The translations under genes and the position numbers were made by a program. DNA of 64,000 nt, taken from the NCBI GenBank assembly GCA_963576735.1, contig OY755189.1, forward strand, positions 6,114,622 through 6,178,621, in the 5' to 3' direction. Shown here piece after piece: positions 21,341 through 32,559 of the stretch. This DNA comes from Bedellia somnulentella (lineage: Eukaryota; Arthropoda; Insecta; Lepidoptera; Bedelliidae). The notes beneath the pieces were generated by a model. The model did no database searches and had not been told where the DNA came from. It saw only the letters and a list, made by a program, of their open reading frames with translations. Every line of letters starts with the position of its first letter. Position 1 is the stretch's first letter.

Positions 21341-21620
21341 TGATAGTTCAGTTCAGAGTAGAACCCCGCTTATCGTGCTGACAATGAGGGTTCAAATCTC
21401 GGGTCAGGCCTACACCAATTTTTCTTTTCTAAAAAGTCAAATGTGTGGTTAGTTTTTTATGGTTGTTAGAGATGAGGGAAACATCATGAGGAAAGCCACA
21501 TGACTAAGTTTTACTTAGTCATGTGACAGTGTATTCTTACAAAAACGGCGATAGGCCTGCCCCCTATCACGTGAGTACACTGTCCAAGCCAAAAGAGATT
21601 ATTCTGAACTCCAGGTGACG
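21341..21620 (+). repeat. SINE-B (tRNA-derived), 3' truncated
   Basis: The head resembles a tRNA (ACCGTGATAGTTCAG ... GGTTCAAATCTC), followed by GGCCTACACCAATTTTTC and the conserved SINE-B body 'GATAGGCCTGCCCCCTATCA'. Diverged. Confidence 0.75.
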
Positions 21621-21624
21621 TTGG

Positions 21625-22085
21625 AAAAAATGTAAATTATTATTCTATAACATTTTGTAATCAATCTCTATGGAACCAAAGCAAGACTCAAGAAAAGAAA
21701 CACAAAATTTCGAAAGTGAGAGACGATAATAAAAAAAGTTCTTATTTTTTTCAAGGCAGTTAATTAAAGGAATATCCAAAATTTTTTACTCTATACACTC
21801 TAGAAACTAAACTAAAACAAGTATATCCATAGCAGTATGATAAACAACAAACTATTTCCGCAGTAATCAGTCAAAAGGTCAAGTAACGTATTATGTTATC
21901 CTATTTCATACTCTACTATATTGCGTGACTGACTTCATCTAATTTTCACCTAAATAATGTTTTCGGGGAAATGTTGCCCACCTTATTTGTTTTAACCACA
22001 CACGGACGCATGTACGCCTTGGGGAACACGTGACGACTATGAATATAGTGAATTTTATATGCTACACGCTATCTAAGAATAAGTA
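21625..22085. other. Unassigned intergenic DNA
   Basis: No recognisable feature. Confidence 0.35.
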
Positions 22086-22087
22086 AT

Positions 22088-22330
22088 ATACATACATAAA
22101 CTTAAGGCTACTAATCCAAAACAGGGTAGCCAGGGTTATGGAATGAAAAATTTCTCAGTCACATTTGTTGTTTGGGTAAGAAAAAGGAGTAAATTTTAAG
22201 GATGGGATGGTGGAATACGGTTTCGAGCCATATCGCCCTTAAACCACTTAAGAAGTTCCAAAAACCATTAGTCGCTTTTTACGATAACAGCGGGAAGAAA
22301 TGTGTTAGTGCTATTTTAAGCTCACTATAA
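22088..22330 (-). repeat. SINE-A, diverged
   Basis: Minus orientation. The tail is ATACATACATAAACTTAAGG and the block order is conserved, but many substitutions are present, so it is an old copy. Confidence 0.7.
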
Positions 22331-22439
22331 ATAACTTATTTGTTTCGCGTTTCAAAAGATTCGAAAGTTTAAGTAAATATAATATAATACTATTGATTTC
22401 ATAAATTTTTAAATACTTACGATTATTAAATGCTAATTA

Positions 22440-23111
22440 GGCCTCTTTTCCATTACACGGTTTCTCGCCGTGAAAATCTACGGTTAATTCGCCGCGTGTA
22501 GGCACGGTCGTCAGTGTGGTATGGATCACTATATGAGCTTGTCGACATGCACGGTGGCGCCAAGGCACGGCGCCGCGGCCGCGTGCGCCGTGACTGCCCC
22601 TCGGCGCGCCGCGTCTACGCACGGCGTGATTTTAATCAGTGTTGTATATGTATGGCAGTCTATCGGGGTGTGTCGACGGTGCCGGACGTACGCACGGATT
22701 CGTGACCGCTTATATACGCTGTTACGCGATTTTATTATAAAATGAACATAAATCAAGAATTATTAATTACGTTGATTCAAGAAAGGCCTGTCATATGGGA
22801 TAAGACCATCGACGATTATAAAAATAAGCGGCTTAAATATGATTCCTGGAAAGAAATATTTATTCATTTCCAGCCCACATTTGAAGATTTTCTTTTTCCT
22901 ATATATGTAATAAGCAACTATAATCTTTTTTTTCGTAAGAAAATTCATGACGCAGCACGTCCTACACAGCCCGAGTAAAAAGCGCTACTAGCCAGTACTT
23001 ACCAATGTCTCGCGCGGTGATTTTGCCGTATCATGTACAAGCTAGCACGTTTTTTCAACCGTACGGCTTACACACCGTACGTTTGAACAACCGTGTAATG
23101 GAAAAGAGGCC
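22440..23111 (+). mobile_element. PIF/Harbinger-type non-autonomous transposon
   Basis: Inverted termini GGCCTCTTTTCCATTACACG are exact at both ends, and a 3-bp TTA duplication flanks them (22437-22439 and 23112-23114). Both points are Harbinger hallmarks. The 672-bp element is too short for a transposase. It keeps part of the family's second protein, a MADF (Myb/SANT-like) DNA-binding domain. A GC-rich block at 22540-22690 (CGCCGCGGCCGCGTGCGCCG) contrasts with the AT-rich surroundings and probably represents the parent element's promoter or 5'UTR. Confidence 0.88.
22742..22978 (+). CDS. MADF-domain protein fragment of a Harbinger element
   Basis: 78 codons. 'NQELLITLIQERPVIWDKTI' followed by 'DDYKNKRLKYDSWKEIF' matches the start of a MADF domain: Leu-Ile spacing, R-P-x-I/L-W-D, then D-Y-K and a conserved Trp. 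In Harbinger systems a Myb/MADF protein binds transposon ends and helps the transposase enter the nucleus. Here the domain is cut short: after about residue 45 the sequence (FQPTFEDF...) loses the family pattern and runs to a stop after AARPTQPE. It could be a truncated exon or the result of the internal deletion. Whether it is translated is unknown. Confidence 0.7.
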   Translation: MNINQELLITLIQERPVIWDKTIDDYKNKRLKYDSWKEIFIHFQPTFEDFLFPIYVISNYNLFFRKKIHDAARPTQPE

Positions 23112-23280
23112 TTACACATCAACTCAATACTGACAACTGCTCGTATTTGCCATTTTAATATGTTTCTGCATATTAAAACTACTACTAAAATATAGTATTT
23201 TGTTGCTTTAAAGACGTTGAATACTTGAGAACTTATTATAATATAATTATAGTAGCATAAGTAGCAATAATTAATAATTG

Positions 23281-23525
23281 CTGTGTAGTGTCGGCTTAGA
23301 ATAGCACTACCCCATTTCTTCCCGTGGGTGTACGTAAGAGGCGACTAAGGGTATTGGGGCTTTTTAAGGGATTTTTGGGCGATGCGGTTGGAGACCCATC
23401 ACCAAACAACTCTATTTTACCATCTTTTCCCCTCTCAAATTCCAAAAGTGGCTGAGGCATTTTCAATTCTTCAGCTCTGGCTACCCCTTCTAGGGATTTA
23501 TAGCCGTGAGTATATGTATGTAAGT
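23281..23525 (+). repeat. SINE-A, full length
   Basis: From GCTGTGTAGTGTCGGC to the TATGTATGTAAG tail. AAGTAGCAATAA occurs just after it and also about ten bases before its head, an approximate target duplication. Confidence 0.88.
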
Positions 23526-23867
23526 AGCAATAAAGCTGCATGAAAATAATATTTAAAACGCCACAAAAGTAGAACACGAAAGTACTCTCACGATAAAAAG
23601 TGAGCAACGATGGCAGACTCGCAAACAATAGGCCTATCTGAGCACGGAAACGGTGCCTAGCGTTTATCTACCTCTCGACCGGCATCCTGCGAAGCCTACT
23701 TGGATTTAGAAATGCGAAGGTTGTACTATTTCCTATTAGGATATGTAAGTATTGAAACAGTGTTAAATATTTTGCATATAATTTTCTGTACTTAAACTTG
23801 TAGTTTATCAATCTTAGTCAGACTTTAATTTTATACTCTTAATGGGTTTTCCTTTTATTAAACGTCT

Positions 23868-24030
23868 TGTTCAATCCAATCAATAAATAAAGGAAAGAGC
23901 GAGGATCGAACCCACGACCTCCGGGTATACGCCCCCATAGCTCTGCCAATTGAGTTATAGTGTCAATGGTTTCTAGTGCTTGCAGTTCTTTATTTATTAG
24001 AAATAATCCCCACATGAGGTTTTCGTGAAC
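23868..24030 (-). repeat. SINE-C (tRNA-derived), diverged
   Basis: Minus-strand tRNA-like head (ACTATAACTCAATTGGCAGA ... GGGTTCGATCC) with the usual AATAAATAAAGGAAAG on the 3' side. The sequence beyond the 5' side, CCCCACATGAGGTTTTCGTG, also occurs (inverted) beside the 27.2-kb copy. Confidence 0.7.
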
Positions 24031-24404
24031 AAAAGACATTCTAATTTCATCAAATCCAAGTTTATTTCAGCAATAGTTTTTGTTTGTTTGAGAAAGGATG
24101 AGTAATAAGTATTTTGAACATTTGGTTGTAGTAACCTAAACTGTTTTATCCCCAATTAAAGTGTGATCAATACACCATAAATTTCCGTGTGTTGTCCGCT
24201 TAGGATCCACATCAGCCCTTTTCTCTCTACGGGTGATGCAAAGGGCGATATGTATAATTAACATCTTTTTTATATTTTATGATTATATGCATATTCTGAC
24301 AATGATTCCCTTAATGAGCAAGACTTTTAGGGGAGGGCAATCAACAGCAGCAATGGACATCGATTGATTGAATAATGATTATATAATGATAGTCATGAAG
24401 TTAA

Positions 24405-24659
24405 ATATACATACATACATACATATATATACTCACGGCTATATTTCCCTAGAAGGAGTAACCAGAGCTAAGGAATTATAAATTCCTCAGCCACTTTTGG
24501 AAGTTCAGTGGGGAAAAGATGGTAAGTATAAAGGTTTTTGGTGATGGGTCTCTAACCGCATCGCCCAAAAATCCAATAAAAAGCCCCAATACCCTTAGCC
24601 GCCTCTTACGACACCCGTGGGTAGAAAGGGGTAGCGACATTCTAAGCCGGCACTACACG
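24405..24659 (-). repeat. SINE-A (GTGCCGG subtype), near full length
   Basis: Minus orientation with a (CATA)n tail. A SINE-B copy inserted immediately at its 5' end (24675). Confidence 0.85.
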
Positions 24660-24674
24660 GCAAAGTTAAATATA

Positions 24675-25055
24675 AACATAACATAACATAAACGTTCACG
24701 CCGTTTTATCCCCGAAGGGGTTGGCAGAGGTACCAATACTCCTGAACTCACATGGCAAGCGCCATCTAGTTTCCAGAGAAGGTACCCACGTTTTGCTTAG
24801 ACAGTGTACTCACGTGATAGGGGGCAGGCCTATCGCCGTTTTGTACGAATACACTGTCACATGACTAAGTACAACTCAGCCATGTGGGTTTCCTCACGAT
24901 GTTTTCCCTCACCGTTAGCAACCATGATAAATTAACCACACATATGACTTTAGAAAAGACAAATTGGTGTAGGCCCGTCCCAGGATTGGAACTCACGCCC
25001 TTCTGTTTTTCGGGCGGGTGTTCTTACCCACTGGACTATCATGTCGCCTAATGTC
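24675..25055 (-). repeat. SINE-B (tRNA-derived), full length with 15-bp target duplication
   Basis: GCAAAGTTAAATATA is repeated exactly at 24660-24674 and 25056-25070. On the minus strand: tRNA-like head (GACATGATAGTCCAGTGGG, B box GAGTTCCAATCC), a body containing GATAGGCCTGCCCCCTATCA (here read inverted), and a 3' end GGTTGGCAGAGG/CCCCTTCGGGG with a GTTATGTTATG tail. This is the best-bounded SINE-B copy. Confidence 0.92.
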
Positions 25056-25325
25056 GCAAAGTTAAATATATAACAAAAATAATAATATCGGAAGCTCTTA
25101 CGTTCATAAATACCCATTAAAAGCTCTAAAGCTCCTGAATGTATAAGTAAATAAAATATTTGGGCGTTTCGTTGCCAAAAGAGGTCCATTGTTGTAGTAA
25201 TTACCTCCTCCTCCTTCGTCGACGTCAGGCTGTTTACATTGATCTACTCCGAGATTCACTCCCACTCAGTTTATGATTGCCTGGTAGTATGTTGTCGTTT
25301 TAAATTAGGGATTCTGTTTGGTATA

Positions 25326-25420
25326 CACTGTGTAGCATCGGTTTAGAAAAGCACAAACTCACTTCTACATGTTAGTATTGTAAGAGTTAGTTTTTGAGGC
25401 TTTTACAGTTTTTGACGACT
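25326..25420 (+). repeat. SINE-A 5' part, diverged
   Basis: TGTGTAGCATCGGTTTAGAA, then TGTAAGAGTTAGTTTTTGAG. The 3' part of a similar copy is at 25790-25885; SINE-B 3' pieces lie between. Confidence 0.6.
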
Positions 25421-25431
25421 TTTTCTTTTTC

Positions 25432-25545
25432 TGAAAAACGTGGGTACTCTGAACACCAGGTGACAAAGTCACGTGATGTTCAAAAGTATTAGTACCTCTG
25501 CCAACCCCTTCAGGTATATTCGGCGTGAACGTTTATGAATATGTT
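25432..25545 (+). repeat. SINE-B 3' fragment
   Basis: AAACGTGGGTACTCTGAAC through CCTCTGCCAACCCCTTCAGG to GGCGTGAACGTTTATG. Confidence 0.75.
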
Positions 25546-25682
25546 GTTTCTTTTTCTCTTGGTCAGTTAGGAATGCTATTTTGCTTCGGTCATGTAGTCC
25601 CACACACAACACACATATTTTTATTAAATAGTTTTTTATATGTAAGCCTACAGAAAGGTTTGTAATTAATAATAACATACTA

Positions 25683-25768
25683 GATGGCGCTTGCCATGTG
25701 AGTTCAGGAGTATTGGTACCTCTGCCAACCCCCTTCGGGGAAAACGGCGTGAACGTTTATGTTATATA
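25683..25768 (+). repeat. SINE-B 3' fragment
   Basis: GATGGCGCTTGCCATGTGAG to GGCGTGAACGTTTATG. Confidence 0.8.
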
Positions 25769-25789
25769 GAAAGGTTTGTATGTAAATAT

Positions 25790-25885
25790 AACTTCCAAAT
25801 GTAGCTGAGGAATTGGAGACATATCTAATTCTGAAGCTCTGGCTATCTCTTGAGATTTATAAGCGTAATTATATGTAAAACATTT
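25790..25885 (+). repeat. SINE-A 3' part, diverged
   Basis: ACTTCCAAATGTAGCTGAGG, GAAGCTCTGGCTATC, then ATTTATAAGCGTAATTATAT. Confidence 0.65.
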
Positions 25886-26210
25886 TTACTAACGTATATG
25901 TCACATTAAATTTATATCATAAACATTACCGTATCCTTTGCCAAGTAAAATAAATTTATAAACGTCTGTGGTTCCAACAGTTAATTAAAACATGTACAAA
26001 TTCATAAGCGAGTAACCACAATATTATTCTCAACATATAGACGCAAGCTTAAGAGATGAAGCAAGACATCTGAGTAATGGATTTGTATATCGTACTGTGA
26101 ATGACACTTGAGCAATTTGAAGTTTAATTTTTACTTAACATATCTTTTTGATATCATTTCTGTATATTTTTCAACTTTTAACAGATTTAGTAAATTATAC
26201 CATGTAGTGC

Positions 26211-26450
26211 CGGCTTAGAATGTCGCTACCCCTTTCTACCCACGGGTGTCGTAAGAGGCGACTAAGGGTATTGGGGCTTTTTATTGGATTTTTGGGCGAT
26301 GCGGTGGGAGACCCATCACCAAAAACCTTTATTTTTACCATCTTTTCCCCACTCAACTTCCAATAGTGGCTGAGGAATTTATAATTACTTAGCTCTGGTT
26401 ACCCCTTCCAGGGATATATAGCCGTGAGTATATGTATATGTATGTATGTT
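26211..26450 (+). repeat. SINE-A (GTGCCGG subtype), full length
   Basis: From CATGTAGTGCCGGCTTAG to a TATGTATATGTATGTATG tail. Very close to the copy at 28744. Confidence 0.88.
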
Positions 26451-26455
26451 CGTAT

Positions 26456-27215
26456 GTATGTTAGTAAATAACCTTTATGTTTTTCTTTAAACAACTTGCA
26501 ACAGGCTGTTGGATTTAAATACACGCACACTAACCTTAGCCAACAATCAATTAATAATCCCCAAATTCCAAGTTGTCTCGTATTACATCTGCGGGAAAAA
26601 AACGTTCAGTATTCTACGCTGGTGTAAGCGTACACAGCGAAATTAAAACTTGAATCTCACCTATTTACTTTGAAACTCACGCATATTATGTTCGCACCGT
26701 ACCGCACGTCCGCACAGTTCTATAGTTTAGTTTGATCAACATCTAAAGCCTTATTGCCAAGGATTATCGAAATCAATGCTTGAAAATTGTGTAGTGATTT
26801 TTTATGATTGGTTTTTAATAAAATGAAAAAATTAACAATATCTTATCGTCTCCATCACCGAAAGTAATAAGAGCTACACCAAAAATATACTCGGTCGAAA
26901 GATTATAAAAAAAATCTAAATATAATTAATAAGTTCAAAATAAAACAACCTCAACTTTTCACCTGCCAACAAAAATCTGTGTATTCTTAGCTCTTATACG
27001 AATAATGTATTGAAGATAAGTTATTATGAGTCCATGTATTATCAGAAGCACCTGTCACGTGACCTTTCCCTTGTAGCGTTCTTTGTATGTCTTCCGACCC
27101 TTGCAATATCAAGATACGGGCTGAGCCCATTGTATCGGACGGCTCATCGCAAATAAGAACGGATTTTCACTTTATTGAAGACTTTTAGCGTTTGCATGTA
27201 TAATCAACTTTGATT
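26456..27215. other. Unassigned intergenic DNA
   Basis: AT-rich. No feature recognised. Confidence 0.35.
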
Positions 27216-27257
27216 TAAATCTTTTTGTTCATGAAAACCTCATGTGGGGATTATTAC

Positions 27258-27460
27258 TAATAAATAAAGAATAAATAAAGGAAAGAAAAATTTCGACACA
27301 GGCGGGATTCGAAACCGCGACCTCGGGTATACGCCCCCGTCGCTCTTGCCAATTGAGCTACCGTGTCAATGGCTGCCAGCGCGAAATTCTTCTATCCTTT
27401 ATTTCTTTTACACGTTTTAGTAGTGTTTGCGTTTCCTACCTCCGAATTTTTTACTAACGT
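27258..27460 (-). repeat. SINE-C (tRNA-derived)
   Basis: Minus-strand tRNA-like part at about 27296-27367, with the same flanks as the 2-kb and 30-kb copies (GAATAAATAAAGGAAAG on the left; GCTGCCAGCGCGAAATTC on the right). Left of it lies AAATCTTTTTGTTCATG, shared with the 30.4-kb hairpin. Confidence 0.75.
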
Positions 27461-27662
27461 AATGATTGTTTCAATAGTAACAGTATTCTACCGTATACTG
27501 TAGACTTAGAATATGACTAGTCCATCTCTTCTCGTAATTTTCTTGTTGAGTGATTGAAGGCATTGAGGGTTTTTAATTGAAATTGAATTAGTGAAATTAA
27601 ATAGTCGATTGGAAATTTGATACTCTTAATCCTTTAAATAAACGATTAGTACTTTATTTTAG

Positions 27663-27840
27663 TACATACATACATACAAACATATACTCACGCCATTAGT
27701 TTCCATTGGGGTAGGCAGAGACTATCGATCGCCACTTTGTACGATCCTGACAAACCTCTCTCGCTTCGTGTACATCCATCAATCTTTTCATACATGCCCT
27801 TTTTTATTCTTCATACTTCGGACGCCAGTATTATTATTAT
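27663..27840 (-). repeat. LINE-L 3' end fragment
   Basis: (CATA)n, then CATATACTCACGCCATTAG, 'GGGGTAGGCAGAGACTATCG' and CACTTTGTACGATCCTGAC, in minus orientation. Confidence 0.75.
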
Positions 27841-28310
27841 CCTTTTAGTACATTTCACAGCTATCGTTTTTTTTAGAAAGTAACCTTTTTAGATATGGAA
27901 GTAATTAATTTAAATATAAACAAAGGTTGTTCATAAACGAGTAGCTGTTGAGAAATGGAAAGAAATGGAAATGTGCTATTTCTAAACGATTTACTCTTAA
28001 ACGTGCTATACCAATTTATCATTATTTATTTAATTTTCTCAGATATAGATCTATAAAATTTTATAGGATAGCTTTATATTCGCTGCAAAACCGTTAACGT
28101 TCGCAAATCAATTAAATTTTCAACTATTTCAGAACATAAAATTTGAGATTAGTTTGTGGTTATAAATTTTAGCTGGCTTCTGGTTGTTTAAAGTTCCAAT
28201 TTAAAATGAGGGCGTATTTACGTAATGTATTAAACTAAAATGAATAGGAATTTCACTAAATAAACAAGAGCCGCTCGCAGTTTTAAAACTGTATATGTGC
28301 CCTTTAAAAC
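27841..28310. other. Unassigned intergenic DNA
   Basis: Nothing recognised. Confidence 0.35.
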
Positions 28311-28312
28311 AC

Positions 28313-28450
28313 ACACATACATATATATACTCACGCCATTAGTTCCCATTGGGGTAGGCAGAGACTATCGATCGCCACTTCGTACGATCTTGACAAACTT
28401 CTCTAGCTTCGTTTACATCCATCAACTTTTTCATACATGCTCTTTTATTA
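28313..28450 (-). repeat. LINE-L 3' end fragment
   Basis: Same blocks as 27663-27840: CATATATATACTCACGCC through TACATGCTCTTTTATT. Confidence 0.75.
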
Positions 28451-28743
28451 AAAACACGTCTATCTTTTTGTAATAAAATAAATTAATGATAATTCAGATA
28501 GTAATAACCGTCCTTAAGACCACTATTTCAGCTAGTTATATGCCAAATCCACCCGCTGGCATCAGAGTTCAACCCACAAGGGTGCCAATTGCCGACATGA
28601 ATCACCACTTACTCCAATGAATTCCTAGATTCATTTCCATGCATTATAAGCATTCCTGGGACAACGACTCATTAAACTTAACTAGCCAGTTACTCACTCA
28701 ATACCTAGTTTTAAAATCTTGCCATGTATTTGCATTCTTTGCC

Positions 28744-28985
28744 GAGTAGTGCCGGCTTAGAATGTCGCTACCCCTTTCTACCCACGGGTGTCGTAAGAGG
28801 CGACTAAGGGTATTGGGGCTTTTTATTGGATTTTTGGGCGATGCGGTTGGAGACCCATCACCAACAACCTTTATTTTTACCACCTTTTCCCCACGCAACT
28901 TCCAAAAGTGGCTGAGGGATTTCTAATTCCTTAGCTCTGGCTACCCCTTATAAGGATTTATAGCCGTGAGTATATGTAATGTAAT
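28744..28985 (+). repeat. SINE-A (GTGCCGG subtype), full length
   Basis: GAGTAGTGCCGGCTTAGAAT to GTGAGTATATGTAATG. The minus-strand open frame across it is incidental. Confidence 0.88.
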
Positions 28986-29011
28986 GTTTTAAAATCTCTT
29001 GTTATATCCAT

Positions 29012-29330
29012 GAAAGCTCAATGGGTAGAACATCCCTTATCGTGCAAACGATGAGGTTTTAAAACGCGGGTTGGCTCTAAAAAAATTTGTCTTTTGTAAA
29101 ATCATATGTGTGATTTTACGTAGTCATATATCATGGTTATTAACGGTTAGGAAAAACATCGTGAGGAAACCCACTGAGTTGTACTTTGTCATGTGACAGT
29201 GTATTCGTACAAAACGGCGATAGGTCTGCCCCCTATCACATGAGTCTGAGCAAAACGTGGATACTCTGAACACCAGGTGACGATGACACATGATACCTCT
29301 GCCAATGCTTTTTGGGATATATGGATTCAA
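29012..29330 (+). repeat. SINE-B, diverged, near full length
   Basis: tRNA-like head with A-box phrase GCTCAATGGGTAGAAC, then the body GGCGATAGGTCTGCCCCCTA and CTGAACACCAGGTGACGATG, ending near CTCTGCCAATGC. Confidence 0.75.
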
Positions 29331-30160
29331 TGTTTGAGATTTTTCCAGTTCCGTGTTAGGTGCAAGCCAAATGGAGTTGCAACTAAAAGAAAATATTGAA
29401 ACTATTTAAGTTAAAGTGAAATTCACACTTATTTTATCGAAAAAAATGTATTATTGATCGTCCCACTCACTGATATTATTTTTTTCTTATATCTAACAGT
29501 CTTTTGCAGCCTATAAATGAAAAAGGGAACATGTACAAAGGTACAGAGGTTCCAATAAAGATATTGAGAACTCGATAAAAGCACCTCCAAATAGTGTAGA
29601 TTATCTCAGACTTAAGAGATTTGGGAGCCGAAAGTCTTTTTACCTTCAGCCTACTTACAGAAGAATTCGCAACAATTTTACTTACATATTCACTTAGAAA
29701 AGTAGCCGCTTAGTCTTTAGCTGATTTTGCTAGTTGAATTTATGTTTTCCTTTTTAATTTAATTGAAATAAGTTTTCTTATTTATATGCTTAAAAAGTGT
29801 ATGAGTACTTCACAGTGGAAAAAAGGGTAATACATCACCTTACTAAAATTCGGTAAAAATATTATTTATAAAATTGGTTGTTGGTGATACATTCCGGATA
29901 TGAAATTTTTAATATCGTTTTTTAAGACAAATGGTTTGAACTACTTTACTAGCATAACCATATAGGGCATTAAGAAAACAAAGCAAATTTTGATATAATA
30001 GACGTTTTGTATGAAATAAATATGATTGTGCATTATGGGTATTGCACACTTAATTCGATTTTCAATGGAAAATGTATATTAGTACTATTAGAACATTGAT
30101 AAAGATAATATTACTCAAAAAAACAATTATAAGTCTACACTATTTTAAATTAAAAAATAT
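29331..30160. other. Unassigned intergenic DNA
   Basis: AT-rich. No coding or repeat signal I can name. Confidence 0.35.
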
Positions 30161-30168
30161 GTCACATA

Positions 30169-30476
30169 CAGAATAAATAAAGGAAAGAAAAATTTCGACA
30201 CAGGCGGGAATCGAAAGGCGAAACCACGACCTCGGGTATACGCCCCCGTGTCGCTCTGCCAATTGAGCTACCGTGTCAATGGCTGCCAGCGCGAAATTCT
30301 TCTATCCTATATTTCTTTTACACGTTTAAGTAGTGTTAGCATTTCCTACCTCCGAATTTTCACTAATTCGGAAGGCCACTTGTCTACCTTTTCAGATAGA
30401 ATGCAAATGTTGAAAACGCCTAACTATCACATAATTTAAATCTTTTTGTTCATGAGGTTTTCACGAACAAAAAGAT
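30169..30476 (-). repeat. SINE-C (tRNA-derived) with 5' hairpin and target duplication
   Basis: A tRNA-like part at about 30195-30276 on the minus strand contains a short internal duplication (GAAAGGCGAAACC) that breaks the B-box arm. A 13-bp repeat, AAATATGTCACAT, flanks the copy on both sides. Unlike the 2-kb copy it carries an extra 5' hairpin: TTTAAATCTTTTTGTTC pairs with its inverse at 30435-30481. Confidence 0.75.
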
Positions 30477-30479
30477 TTA

Positions 30480-30865
30480 AAATATGTCACATCCTATGAC
30501 AAAGCAAATTATGCAATAAAAATATGCGAGTTAAGGTGCTCTACTCAGTTGCTTTAAGATTCAATTGAAATCCCAAGTAAAACGAGACGCGGTGTCTATG
30601 AAAGCACGTCGGCACCAGACACATAGCAAAGGCTGAGTAGAAGTGTGAACACTTGAGCTAAGTGGGAAGAGACTAATTAGAGAGCCCACTGATGAAGTTG
30701 ACCCTGCGATACTCGCATCGCCGCGTAGGCAGTTTTGCTCGAGCGTTCGTTATTGTTTAAACCTATTTGTGATAGACTGCCATGGACACTAAGAATTAGC
30801 TGTAACTAAAAAGTTTAAATAACAATAAATTTAGCATATTATATGGCCATACGTTAAAATGTAAC
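30480..30865. other. Unassigned intergenic DNA
   Basis: A somewhat GC-richer stretch at 30590-30750 has no frame I recognise. Confidence 0.35.
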
Positions 30866-30869
30866 CAAA

Positions 30870-31130
30870 AGTATTTATTTATTTATTTTTATTTATTATA
30901 TAAGGATCATCAACAGCAACACATATTATATAGTAAGTTGGAACAGTACAGTAAATGAGACCAATAACAGATGATCACAAGTTACTTAAGTTAATAAAAA
31001 TAGAATTCTATCAGAAGTCTCTTTTCAAATATCCTCTAGAAGTCTAAGACCAGGAGTTTTGTTATGTTTTATTTCATCTTCTTCGCAGTATTGAAGGTAT
31101 ATTAGTTTTAGCTGCTTGGACCCGCGTCAC
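30870..31130 (-). repeat. Retroposon 3' end with (TTTA)n tail
   Basis: TATTTATTTATTTATTT followed by ATATAAGGATCATCAACAGC. This is an arrangement common at reversed 3' ends of lepidopteran LINEs. No frame is preserved. Confidence 0.5.
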
Positions 31131-31401
31131 CTGTCATTGTGAAGCGACTGCTCTTTCTAGCGAACGCAATATTAAAATTTAACGAAATCGAATTCAACTA
31201 ATAGTTTTACTATATTTACTGTGAATGCGGTGGTTAAATAAATTATTATTATCTTTATTAAATGTGGAGATTCGAACACTAAATAATGGTAGATTATTGT
31301 AAGTATTTTTTCAAATTAATCATCTTATCTCTCTAAATATATCACTTTATTTTATTTAATTTTAAAGAATCAACAGATAACTCCCAACACATTGAAGATT
31401 T

Positions 31402-31650
31402 GCTGTGTAGTGCCGGCTTAGAATAGCACTACCCCATTTCTTCCCATGGGTGATCGAAAAAGGCGACTAAGGGTATAGAGGCTTTTAAGTGAGTTTTGGG
31501 CGATGTGTTTTGAGATCCGTCACCAACAATTATTGATTATTATTATCACATCCCCACTAAACTTCTAAAAGCGGCTGAGGAATGTCTCATTCCAAAGCTC
31601 GGGCTACCCCATTAAGAGATTTATAGCTGTGAGTATATGTATGTATGTAA
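31402..31650 (+). repeat. SINE-A, near full length
   Basis: GCTGTGTAGTGCCGGCTTAG to a TATGTATGTATG tail, with about 15% scattered changes by eye. Confidence 0.85.
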
Positions 31651-31924
31651 AATAAAGATCTTATATTCTGTAACATAGTAAACATGAGACAAGTTTGCAT
31701 TTGCCGTTGGGTTGCCGTGTCATTCGATACTAACTTGAGCGTCGAGTCGTGTTGGTTACATTTGAAAATATATACACTTTAGAGGAAAATGCACTTACTT
31801 ACCGTCGTTGCTCTTCGACTTAAAATAAAATAAGACCAACAACTTTAAAACCCGTGTACACAAGTCCATTTATATTTGAAACTTCACATATAAACATTTA
31901 GACATTCACATATGTGGGTAGAGA

Positions 31925-32337
31925 TGGGGTCCCTCAGAAAAGTTAGTAGTATGTAAGATTATGTGATTGAGTTAGACATGATTTTATTCGTCAAAGGTAC
32001 GGTGTGCAAGATATCATCATTGTGAAAAGATACAAAAAGGAATGCTAAGATTTTTTGGGCACATAGAGAGATTGGATTAATGTAAATTGTTAAAATAGAT
32101 TTATAGAGCCAATGTTGAAGGAAATGTTAGTAGAGGACGACCACGAAGGACATATTTAGACAAAATAAAGAATGTGCTTATAGCAGGCGCCTGAAGTGCG
32201 AAGAATAAAAAAACATGTATTAAAAGATTGATGAATGTAAACGATGCCCCAAAGTTTTGCCAGGATCTTACAAAATGGCGCTCGATAATCTCTGCCTACC
32301 CCAAAGGGAACCAACGGCGCGGCGTGAGTATATGTAT
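31925..32337 (+). pseudogene. LINE-L ORF C-terminus and 3' end, decayed
   Basis: Continuous translation gives 'KIQKGMLRFFGHIERLD', 'IYRANVEGNVSRGRPRRTYL' and 'KRLMNVNDAPKFCQDLTKWR' followed by SIISAYP. This is the post-RT C-terminal pattern (MLRWFGHVERM...GRGRPRRT...W) found in many invertebrate non-LTR retrotransposons. At least three in-frame stops (after RLD, after KLLK and after AGA) show it is dead. The frame runs to CTGCCTACCCCAAAGGGAAC, then GGCGTGAGTATATGTATG closes the element. Upstream RT and endonuclease are absent (5' truncated). This is the longest LINE-L copy here and the reference for the other LINE-L fragments. Confidence 0.82.
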
Positions 32338-32399
32338 GTACACATGGTCATATTCAGATACAGACAGTTACACACTCATATAGCCTATAAGACATACTA

Positions 32400-32480
32400 A
32401 GTTGGACTTAAAAAGTCCCCTCGCAGGGGTCGCAGAGGCACTTATACTTCTAACATAGAGTACTGACTGAAAATCAGTGT
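32400..32480 (-). repeat. SINE-B 3' fragment, diverged
   Basis: Minus orientation: CCCCTCGCAGGGGTCGCAGA, then GGCACTTATACTTCTAAC. The CCCC/GGGG stem is kept with a changed loop. Confidence 0.55.
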
Positions 32481-32559
32481 TGTAGGTTAGCGCTCACAGC
32501 AAAATGCTGAGTCAGATGCTCTTTTGTTGCTGACGTAAGCACGTGAGAAGGAACCTTTG

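Noticed and set aside
23296..23628. 110-codon minus frame
   Set aside because: Most of it is a SINE-A copy read in reverse; similar frames recur wherever this SINE is intact.
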